From the NCBI GenBank assembly GCA_022775765.1, contig JALFKC010000066.1:1-37276 (forward strand): a DNA stretch of 37,276 nucleotides, in the 5' to 3' direction. Shown here piece by piece: positions 9,331 through 18,500 of this stretch (the stretch's first letter is position 1; each line of letters begins with the position of its first letter). Under the pieces are notes generated by a model. It saw only the letters and a program-made list of their open reading frames with translations. It had not been told where the DNA came from and ran no database searches. The position numbers and the translations under genes were made by a program. The DNA is from Campylobacter sp. (GTDB lineage: Bacteria > Campylobacterota > Campylobacteria > Campylobacterales > Campylobacteraceae).

Positions 9331-10859
9331 TTTTTTTCTCCTAAATCATTCGGATAAAAATTTAGCATTTCAATCGCGTCAAGTAGCATCTCTTTTTTGA
9401 AATTTAGCTGAGTTTCGCCGTCAATTTTAGTCAATAAATTTGAGTTTTTCCCACAATAAATTTCAATAAATCTTTTTGCGTTCTCAAAACTCACAAACGC
9501 AAGTTCTCTAAGCTTCATCACCTTATTTTTGGATAGTTTTGAAAGTTTTTGCATTAGGCTTAAAAGTTCGCTAAAATCGCCATTTTCATCTAAACTATAA
9601 CCACCATTATAAAGCTTTTTGCCATCTTTTGAAAAGTAATTTTCTCTCATCAAATCTAAACTTCCAAGCGAAACATTCGCACTGCTTATCATAAAATCAA
9701 TGCTTGTTTTTGCTGGACTCTCAGCCCTTGTTAAAGTTTTAGCACTACTTGCTAACTCTTCACAAATCTCATAAGCTCTAAAAAACGGCGACTTTGCTTT
9801 GATAATCGCTACTCCACCACTTGCAAAAAGTGGTGCAAAAAATTCGCTATTATCGTCATTTAGGCGGTGATTTTTAAGCTCATTTATAAAAATTTCACTT
9901 ATTAAAATTCCAAGGCGTCCTTCACTTACAAATGTAAAATCATCACCACTTAGAATTATTGGACAAAATGGCAAAATCATTTTGTCATTGTGAAGTTTTA
10001 AATCTTTTTGACTAAATTCCACGCCATCACCGAATTTAAAGCCTTTTTCAAGCTTAGCAATCAAAATCTCAACCGTTTTATTTAGCGTTTTTTGCATAGC
10101 TTTATCGATGCCATTTGAAAATTTCGTGGCTGTTAATTTATCATCAATAGCTCCACCTTTTAATCTCTCACCAAGCTTGTTTGCATCTATGTGAGATACC
10201 GCTATAAAGCCATTTTCGCTGTAATAAATCTTGTCTAATTCATCTGAAAACTCATACTTATTTTTTAGTGCACTTTCGCAAATTTCATCAAAAGTTTTTA
10301 ATTTTTCACGTTTGAAATTTGATTTAAAATTCGCCGAAATATTAAAATTTCGCTTTGCAAAAGTTGCACTACTGATGCGAATTTTTTCTTTAAAATTTTC
10401 AGGGTTTCTATCTTCGCAAGTCACCGAAAAATCACTATTTGGACAAAGACTTTCAATGCCTAATGTTAATGGCTGAGTTAGTGGAAAAAAGCTATTTTTA
10501 AGCTCGTCAAGCATTTCGTGGGTTTCCCTGACGCTTTTTGCATAATTTTGCTCATCAAACTTGCAATTTAGTGCAAAATATGGCACCAAAGATGGAAAAT
10601 TTAGAAGCAAATCTTTAGAATATTGTTTGATGAAATTTTTTGCCACACTCTTTTCATCAAAAAATAAAAGTGCATTTCCACCACCAAAAACGCCATCCAT
10701 CGCCACTTTTGGCATATTTTCACTCATAAATTTTCTAATATAATCGCTTGACGAGACAAGTGCGATAATTCCGCTAGCACCAATAATATCTTTGAGTTTA
10801 TTTGAGCTAAAAATGTAATTTTGTTTAGCTGCAATGTCTAAAAATACTGCATTTTTCAT
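9327..10859 (-). CDS. cas10: Cas10 without HD domain, type III-D
   Basis: The 510-residue large subunit and signalling cyclase. It starts directly in the first palm domain (FLDIAAKQNYIF, residues 6-17), so the N-terminal HD DNase found in Csm1 is absent, as is usual in type III-D. The palm motif HIDANKLG (223-230) and the active-site turn ILSGDDFTFV (302-311) are present; the common GGDD is SGDD here, with both aspartates kept, so cyclic oligoadenylate synthesis is plausible. Only two cysteines (139, 148) remain where many Cas10 proteins bind zinc. The C-terminus is helical. It is the first gene of the operon, with AAGGA six bases before the ATG. The downstream CARF-HEPN gene agrees with an active cyclase. 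Confidence 0.92.
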   Translation of the reverse strand: MKNAVFLDIAAKQNYIFSSNKLKDIIGASGIIALVSSSDYIRKFMSENMPKVAMDGVFGGGNALLFFDEKSVAKNFIKQYSKDLLLNFPSLVPYFALNCKFDEQNYAKSVRETHEMLDELKNSFFPLTQPLTLGIESLCPNSDFSVTCEDRNPENFKEKIRISSATFAKRNFNISANFKSNFKREKLKTFDEICESALKNKYEFSDELDKIYYSENGFIAVSHIDANKLGERLKGGAIDDKLTATKFSNGIDKAMQKTLNKTVEILIAKLEKGFKFGDGVEFSQKDLKLHNDKMILPFCPIILSGDDFTFVSEGRLGILISEIFINELKNHRLNDDNSEFFAPLFASGGVAIIKAKSPFFRAYEICEELASSAKTLTRAESPAKTSIDFMISSANVSLGSLDLMRENYFSKDGKKLYNGGYSLDENGDFSELLSLMQKLSKLSKNKVMKLRELAFVSFENAKRFIEIYCGKNSNLLTKIDGETQLNFKKEMLLDAIEMLNFYPNDLGEKK

Positions 10860-10902
10860 CTATCATCCTTAAATTTCATTTAATATTATTTGTCCAAGCC
10901 CA

Positions 10903-10938
10903 AAAGCCGTGGCTTTAACAACGCCGATAATTTCGGCG
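10903..10938 (-). promoter_or_regulatory. Hairpins in the cas10 leader
   Basis: On the minus strand, upstream of cas10, a hairpin CGCCGA/TCGGCG (10922-10938, five-base loop) is followed by AAAGCC/GGCTTT (10903-10916), which ends in a short T run. An AT-rich TAATATTA stretch lies nearer the gene. The pair could be a terminator or attenuator between rpsR and cas10; no confident promoter hexamers are visible. Confidence 0.4.
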
Positions 10939-10958
10939 ATTTCAAGCAAATTAAGGCT

Positions 10959-11001
10959 AAATTTATCAAGTTGATAAATTTGAGCCATTTGGCTCAAATT
11001 T
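10959..11001 (-). terminator. Overlapping palindromes, probable rpsF operon terminator
   Basis: Two near-perfect palindromes share six bases. Right: AAATTTGAGCC/GGCTCAAATTT with a four-base loop (10976-11001). Left: AAATTTATCAA/TTGATAAATTT with a single central base (10959-10981). They cannot both form fully, since 10976-10981 belongs to both. The right one, first reached by transcription from rpsR, is a plausible terminator. Confidence 0.6.
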
Positions 11002-11224
11002 GAAGCATAATTATAAAATCTCAAAAGGATTAGCTACTACTTCTTTTCTATCTATGATATATGGGATAAGTGCAGCTTGTCTAGCCCTTTTGATAGCTTT
11101 TTCTACCATCCCTTTGAAGCATAATTATAAAATCTCAAAAGGATTAGCTACTACTTCTTTTCTATCTATGATATATGGGATAAGTGCAGCTTGTCTAGCC
11201 CTTTTGATAGCTTTTTCTACCATC
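10999..11224. repeat. 112-bp tandem duplication of the rpsR 3' end
   Basis: Positions 10999-11110 and 11113-11224 are identical, with a period of 114 bases (a multiple of 3). The right copy is the true 3' end of rpsR plus 12 bases past the stop; the left copy encodes the same last ~33 residues and stop, without the gene's start. It lies between rpsR and its terminator, at the border of the CRISPR operon. Identity at every base points to a recent event. Confidence 0.97.
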
Positions 11225-11385
11225 TCTTGGTATTTTTTACTTGTGCCTGTAAGTCTTCTAGGCATAATTTTAAATCTCTCAGAAAGACAATATTTTAAAA
11301 GTTCAGTGTCTTTATAATCGATAAACTCTATTTTAGCTTCTGTATATCTGCAGTATTTTCTAGCATATTTTCTTTTGTCTGCCAT
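11125..11385 (-). CDS. rpsR: 30S ribosomal protein S18
   Basis: An 86-residue S18 of usual length. It binds 16S rRNA as a heterodimer with S6 in the platform of the small subunit. Diagnostic stretches are [18 protein letters not shown] at the start and the core [11 protein letters not shown] followed by [14 protein letters not shown]. It is the third gene of rpsF-ssb-rpsR, 12 bases after ssb. Its last third is repeated downstream without a start (see the duplication), which leaves this protein itself intact. Confidence 0.97.
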   Translation of the reverse strand: MADKRKYARKYCRYTEAKIEFIDYKDTELLKYCLSERFKIMPRRLTGTSKKYQEMVEKAIKRARQAALIPYIIDRKEVVANPFEIL

Positions 11386-11397
11386 AATTTTCCTTTA

Positions 11398-11967
11398 TTA
11401 AAATGGTATCTCTTCATCAATATCACCGATATCGCCATCGACATCAATGTCTGGAAGAGTATTTTCTTTGTAATCATCAGTAGGCGGATAGCTGTTAGCT
11501 TGCCTGTTTTGATATGATGACCTATTTTGCGAATAGTTTTGGTTGTTTGAATAACCTTGGTTATTTGATTGATATGAGTTTTGTTGATATGGGGCTTGTT
11601 GCTGATAGCCACCTTGGTTTCTTTGATTTTGATTGTTTTGTGAACCACCACCTAACATTTTCATATTTTCAACGACAACTGAATGTCTACTTCTATTTTG
11701 ACCATTTTGATCTTGCCACTGGTCAAATTTCAATCTACCCTCTATCAAAATTCTTGAACCTTTATTGAGATATTGGTTTGCGATTTCAGCAGTTCTACCA
11801 AAGAAAGTTATATCTATAAAACAGACTTCTTCTTTTTTCTCACCATTTGCACCTGTATAGTTTCTAGTTACAGCTATAGCTGTATTTGCAACGGCCGCAT
11901 TGTTTGGAGTATATCTAAGTTCGATATCTCTAGTTAAGTTTCCTACCAAAATCACTTTGTTAAACAT
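11398..11967 (-). CDS. ssb: Single-stranded DNA-binding protein
   Basis: A 189-residue SSB. The OB fold covers residues 1-108 (MFNKVILVGNLTRDIELRYT, then RNYTGANGEKKEEVCFIDI and GSRILIEGRLKFDQWQDQNG). A low-complexity Gln/Asn/Tyr-rich linker follows and the acidic tip ends in DEEIPF, which recruits DNA repair and replication partners. It protects single-stranded DNA as a tetramer. Placement between rpsF and rpsR is the standard bacterial arrangement, with four bases between rpsF and ssb. Confidence 0.97.
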   Translation of the reverse strand: MFNKVILVGNLTRDIELRYTPNNAAVANTAIAVTRNYTGANGEKKEEVCFIDITFFGRTAEIANQYLNKGSRILIEGRLKFDQWQDQNGQNRSRHSVVVENMKMLGGGSQNNQNQRNQGGYQQQAPYQQNSYQSNNQGYSNNQNYSQNRSSYQNRQANSYPPTDDYKENTLPDIDVDGDIGDIDEEIPF

Positions 11968-11971
11968 AATC

Positions 11972-12406
11972 TTACTCGCTTATCTCTTCAACTATCTCAT
12001 CGCTTGGTTCATTTTTATCAGCGACTGGCTCTTTGCGTCTTCTAGGCTCTCTTTGATCTTTTTTGATAGTATTGAGCTTGATTCCTTTGCTAAGCTTTTC
12101 CCATGCTGAAATTTCTCTTTTGTTCTCATACTTAACTGTAAGAAATCTTATGATATCTTCACTATATCTAATATTTCTTGTAAGCTCTTCAATTAAAGCT
12201 GGCGGGGCTTTAAAATATATGACAAAATAAACGCCTCTTTCATACTTGTCAATAGTATAGGCTAATTTTCTTGTCCCCATCTCAATGGCACTAGCTATCT
12301 CACCACCATTTTTTTCTATAATTTCTTTGACGAAATCAACTCTTTGCTTAACTTCTTCTTCGGTAAGCGTTGGCTTAACGATAAAAAGCACTTCATAATG
12401 CCTCAT
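11972..12406 (-). CDS. rpsF: 30S ribosomal protein S6
   Basis: A 144-residue S6 with the ferredoxin-like core [20 protein letters not shown] ... [20 protein letters not shown] and [21 protein letters not shown] charged C-terminal extension (residues about 110-144) is typical of epsilonproteobacterial S6. It partners S18 in the 30S platform. First gene of the operon, with AAGGAG five bases upstream. Confidence 0.96.
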   Translation of the reverse strand: MRHYEVLFIVKPTLTEEEVKQRVDFVKEIIEKNGGEIASAIEMGTRKLAYTIDKYERGVYFVIYFKAPPALIEELTRNIRYSEDIIRFLTVKYENKREISAWEKLSKGIKLNTIKKDQREPRRRKEPVADKNEPSDEIVEEISE

Positions 12407-12428
12407 TTTCTCTCCTTATGGTTTATTA

Positions 12429-12448
12429 GCTTATCTACACAAATAAGC
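12429..12448 (-). promoter_or_regulatory. Hairpin in the rpsF leader
   Basis: GCTTAT/ATAAGC with an eight-base loop lies about 23 bases upstream of the rpsF start. S6:S18 bind a leader RNA to repress this operon in many bacteria; I see a stem in the right place, but did not recognise the consensus motif, so the role is a guess. Confidence 0.3.
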
Positions 12449-12510
12449 AAGGATTTTGTAAAATACAAAGTTTGCATTTTATCCAAAAGAGCTTAAAAAC
12501 AGATAAAGTT

Positions 12511-12543
12511 AAATTTGCAAGGGTTTTAAACCCTTGCAAATTT
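12511..12543 (-). terminator. Terminator of the large surface-protein gene
   Basis: A 13-bp perfect palindrome, AAATTTGCAAGGG/CCCTTGCAAATTT with a seven-base loop, overlaps the stop codon of the 2236-residue protein by two bases. The T-rich distal arm can serve as the U tract. Confidence 0.8.
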
Positions 12544-15500
12544 ACCAACGCCTCAATCTTGATGGTGCATTTAATTCTTGTCTAGCACCTGCATTGCTTT
12601 TATCCATATAAATACCAACATCATCGCCCCCTCTTGTTCCACCTTGTCCTGCCCATTGAGATATATCTGCAAATTCTATATTAAATGTATTATAATTGCC
12701 AACACCAGCTTTTGTAGGATCACTAGCTATACCATCATTAAGTAAGAAATATGGTTGAGTATAAACCTTGATATATTCTTGTATCTTGCCAGAACCCGTT
12801 GCACTTATTGAAATTGATTCTGGTATAGGTGCACCAGTTGTATTCAACAATCTCCTAGCTGCTGGTAAATCATCAATTTTTATTTTTTGATCATTAGAGG
12901 CTTCATATCTATTTACAAAATATAGTGCCACATCAGATGTAGTGTTAAATCTCTCACCTCTATTGATAAAAAATCTCGCTTTATCTGAATCGTTACCAAT
13001 AATTGCACCATTTATCAAAGAAAAAGAGTTGCAGTTAAGAACACCCACGGCATTATTAGATGAATCAGCACAATATACAAATGTATCTATATCTACAGTA
13101 CGGATAGTGTCTTTTGCCACATTTTCTATATTTGGTTCGTATGAATTTACATATCCAAAATAAAAATCAGCATAATTATTTATAGGTGATGTTGTTGTGC
13201 TATTTATAATATTAGTTGTATTTCTATCATCATAACTATAAACTTGAGCTAAATTTGGATTTTTAGCCACTATACCATCTGGGTTCTTTGTCTCTCTAAC
13301 AGGAGATGATTGTATGAAGTCTTCAGCAACAATTCTAATAGGATTTTGCGGTCCATCACTAAAACTTCTATCAAAGTTAAAGTTTATAGCTCCCTTATCA
13401 AATTTACCATCTTTGAAAGTGCTTTTGAGATAATTAATAGTCATATTGCCTGAATCTCTTGTGAAAGTTACATTTTTATCAGCGTGGTTCATATCCAAAT
13501 TAGCTCTAAGACCTCTAACACTATTTAAGCCAGTGTAATTTCCCTCATCTGAAATCCCACGACATCTTATTCCAGTTACATCATTAGTAGGAGCATTACA
13601 ACTAAAATTAAGTCTTACACCAAAACTAACATCATTAGAAAAGCATTTATCTGAATAAAGTGTTGGAATTATCCTGTGAGATATATTATTACCAGATGAT
13701 GTTTTTTCTATATAGTTTGCCATTAAAGCATACATATCTATAGTAAGTCTTGCTCCCATATTTATAGACTCGGCAGTAGGAACATTTCCTATAGGTAAAG
13801 AGTTTAAGCCATTAAAAAATGTATAAGAATAGCCATTGTGGCTTTTAGCGTTTGCTAGATTAGATATATTTGCTTCTAAATGATCATAGGTAAATTTAAG
13901 TGGAATATAGGTATTTTTATTAGTATATAATTTAACCTTATCATGGATATTTTTATCTTTGTTGCCTTTATATTTACCTGGCACCTCTATAGGAACAGCT
14001 ATAAATTTAGCATTTTCAAATTGCTTTTTGATATCTTTTGTTTCGTCTCCATTACCACCCCAATTTATACTGTTATAATCAATATAAGTTGATATATCAC
14101 AACCTATTCTACCAACTTCACCAGCTTTTTTATCTGGGTCTTCATTTGGATCATTTGAAGTAGAACCAACCACACAATCATCTTTTGCTTGATCAGCATA
14201 AGTCCAACTATCATCATAAATTTTCATCCTTGCATAGCCGATATTATAATAACTAAAAGTATCTTGACAATTAGTTCCATTTACATCACAATATCTTAGA
14301 TGAGCATTATTTTTATATTTATCATCAATGGCTACATCCGATGGATTTTTATTTAAAAATAGTCGTCTGTGAATTTCTGAATGATTTATCTTTTTGTCTG
14401 GATTTTTAAAATCAGCCAGTATTACAGCTGACATACTATCTTTATCCCAAAGCTTTTTAAAATTTCCAGTTGATAAATTAACATCAACAATAGCTGGATT
14501 TGTCTCATAACAAATCTCGCCCAAAACAGGTGCTATATAAGAAAGATTATAGCCAGTAAAATAATATTGATATTTTGCTACATTTGGATTTTTGTTTTTT
14601 TTATCTGTCAAATTTAAATATTTCATATTCTTAACCGGATCTTTATAAGTCATATTAGAATCATACCCAAGAGCAAAATTATCGTTTTCATCAACTGCAT
14701 AAAATTTCTCACTAATAGCACTTTGTTTTTTGTTGCCATCAAGCAGCACATCACCAGCCTGCCTAACTTCTAGAGGATCTTTAAAACCATCAACTTTAAT
14801 ATATTTTGGTCTTATAGAGAAATCATCTGAATTGCATACATTATATACGCCTTGCAAATTTGGCTTGAAAGTCTCTTTAGCCTCAAACAAAAAGTCCATT
14901 TCGTTTTTTAAATTTTCATCGTCAGTTGATTTTTTGAGGCATTCGTGATATTCATCTTCAGCTTTTTTCTTTTTTTCTTCATTGTTGCCAGCTTCATCTA
15001 GAGCGAGATTATACTGCTCTTTGCACTCTGTATCATACCTAAAACCACCAGCTGGGACATAAGTTACCATAAAAGTAAGATTTTTGGCAGCTAAATTAAC
15101 ACTCAAATCTTCCAGTAGCTTATGGGAAGTAGGTTTTATTTGGTATGTTAAATAAGCCTTGCCCTTATCTTTGTCGCTATTAGCTCTAATTCTCTCTTGA
15201 GTAAGATCTTTTTTAGTAGATGTATATTCGAATTTGTTAAATTCATTCCATACGAAAGGTATTTTATGGTCGTCAGTTATGAGATCACATCCTACCCCTC
15301 GTGCCAAAGAGAGATCTTTACCGTGATCTATAGCGTATCTTGTAGCGTTTTGTTCCAAAGCGGCTAATAGATCTCTACTTATCAATGATACTTCCAAAGT
15401 TCCTGTAAGCATTGAAAAGGCATCCATTTTTTCATTATCTATTTTTGCTTCGCCATCTTCGTCAATATTTTCTTTGATATCAGATCCATCTTCATCTTTT

Positions 15501-18500
15501 GTTTTAAGCTTAGGTCTAAAGGCGAGAACTCCATCAAAATTTTTACCTGAAATTTGAGAATATAGAGTATCTTTTTTGCCATCCATTTTGTCACTATTTT
15601 TAAAATTTGGATTTGTAATCTTAAGTTGACTAATATCAACAATAGTTACAACTTTGTTTGGATTGCTTTTGCAAGCTTTGATAGGAATTCCTTCAACAGG
15701 AATAACTTTGCCACCAAGAATTTTTTGAAATCCAGTATAGAATTTAGGCTCTTGGTACTCTTCACCAACCCTTGTATTATATTCTACCTCTACATATTCT
15801 CCAGGCTGAAAAGTTCCACCATTTGGTCTTAAATTCCCATTTTCATCTTTTGCAAGTCTACCACCATCTTTACCAACAAACAAATCAAGTTTATCTTTGC
15901 CATCATATTCTATAAATTGCCTATCAGGGTAACTATCAGGAGATTTTAGATTTATGATATCGCCAAGGCGATCAAACTCAAAACTAGAGTTATAAAGACC
16001 TCTTTTGTTATCTGCTGAATATCTAAATTTTTGACCAGGTCCAGAGTGGCTACTTGGATTATCAGGGTCATCTTTGATTTTCATAGAGTTTTTGATATAA
16101 ATTGTATTTTTATCAAGACGAATATTAAATTTAGCTCCTATTACTTCAGCAGTTTTTTCATCAGTTTCATCAGCAGGTGCTTCATTTCTAATTTGAACCC
16201 TATTTTTCAAAATATCACCAGTTGCTGCGACAAATTTATTTTCTGTTCCATGAATATCAGAAACTGTAACTTCATAGCAAAGTTTTGGTTCATAAATATC
16301 TGTGGAGAGAGCCAACATAGTAAAATAGTTAGTTGCTCCACATAAATCACCATCACATTTATTACCTTTACCACTTGTTTTTATAGTAGTTTCATATTGC
16401 TCTTTTTTCATATATTTATTTACATCAAAAGTATTTAATGATACACCACTAAACGGTCCATTTAACTTCTCAATTGCTTTATCTTTGATATTTTCAACTG
16501 TTATTGATTCATTACCTTGAGTGTATAGATCCACAAAATCATTTTTAACTTGTTCAAAATTGCTACTATAAGCATCTTTTATCCACACACTATTTTCTAT
16601 CTTATTTTTTGAACTACCACCATTACCTAGGGCAAAAGTAGAAATTTTAGCCTCATAGTCATCTGTTCTAGGAGTGAAAAACCCATCGAATTTATATTCT
16701 TGTGAGATAGCAGATCTAGTTCCATCAGATGGTTTTATAAAAAATGTAGAAAAGCCATCATATATAGTTACAGATTTTGATTTGTAATATTTTTTTTGTT
16801 CCTCTTTAGAAAGTGACTCATAGCTAGGGTCTTCTGGATTTTTGTTATAAACAACCACAAGACTCCATCCAGCCATATTTTTTGTAAAATATGTCCCAGT
16901 TTGTAATAATTCAAGCGAACCATTGATCCATCTGTAGTTTCCACCAAGAGCTCTTGGATCATATATGTCATTATCAAAGGCAGCTGCACCATTTGTCCCA
17001 TTTGTTCTTGCTACTATATCACCAGCTCTAACTTTTATAGTGGTTTTATCAGGATTATTTTCTATCATACCTTTTACATAATCCAAAACATCTACGCTTG
17101 CACTATAAACAAAATAAAGCGATCCTTTACATTCGCCTTTAAGCTTACAAACTCGAGCAAGATTAGTTGTATTGCTATTTGTTGAATAAACATATTTTAT
17201 ATCCTCATCTTTTGCCTCGTAATTTTCTAAAGGTGTATTTTCAGCTTTTAATTTTATTTTTCTATAATTTTTTATTGTTTTTTTGGCACTTTCGTCTTGA
17301 AGATCTACAGCAGTTCTACTCATAGACATTCCACTCCAATAAAGCCTTGCAAAGACTATATCTTGCGATTTTATATCAGGGGGTAGGTAAAGATTATTTT
17401 CACCAGAATTTTCAATAAATCCATCTTTTGATTTGGCACCATAATAATTTGAACTAAAATATCCACCTGTTGATTTAAAATCTAAGACACCAGCACCAGT
17501 AACTGTGTAATCTCCCCTAACATAACCAACGGTTTGACCACCAAATCTTATTTTATTGGTTGTGCATATATAAACTGGGACATCTACATATCTATAACCC
17601 TTAAAATGCGTTGCACGTCTTTCTCTTGTACCGCTATCTATACAAGGAACATTGGTTTGCCATTTTGCACCTATAAAAGGGCTATTGCGATTATCTGGGG
17701 AATAAGTTGGCGCATCTATATAACCACCATTAATAAGTAGTTGTGAACCACTACCAAACAAATCATTTTTTATAACCTTACCAGAAGAGTCAACTAAGCT
17801 AACTTTATTAAAACTAGTTTCTATAGTATTTATATATCCCCTTATTGTTCCATCGTTTAAAGGAGGAGGAGCTAAATATGGTGGTTTTAAGGGGTTTACA
17901 CACTCTTTACCTTCATAACATTTTTTTGTTTCACCATCTTTTGGAGGTAAGATTGCTTCATCATTCGGTAAATATATCACATCTTTTGTTGGGTCTTTAC
18001 TTGCGTTATTAGGATCAACATTTCCCGTGCTTGGATTTGTAGGAACTGTCACGTTTGAATTATCTACTTTATATGTCAATTTGTATTTTAAAATTGGATT
18101 ATTTATAATAGTATCTGTAGTTGATACATAAATATAAATTTTTTCATTAGCTTTTACTTGCATTTGAGTGGGCGATTCACCCAATAGGCAACCATTAGTT
18201 GGTGAAATTTTTGAGATCATTTGTTTGATATTTGGATTATCGGAAGCAACTTCTAAAATCCCATCTGTTATAGGAACTATTGTGTAATAATACCTAATTG
18301 TGCTACTTAATGGACCACTTATTTTAAAATCCTTGAATTGACCATCAGAATCTGCATTTACTTGATTTACTTGACTATTATTAAGTAGATTATGACAAGT
18401 TGAACTATTAGATTTTGAAATAAAAGTAATTGATGCTTCTCCACTTTTTTTTGTAGTTGCACTGTTAGTTGGATTTATATATACATATACGGTTTCACCT

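Noticed and set aside
10999-11110. Second rpsR copy as a separate small gene
   Set aside because: It has only the last third of S18, no ribosome binding site and no promoter; it is a duplicated fragment.
11000-11317. Plus-strand open frame with an internal repeat over rpsR
   Set aside because: It is the reverse of rpsR and of its duplicated end; the minus strand encodes a clear S18 protein.
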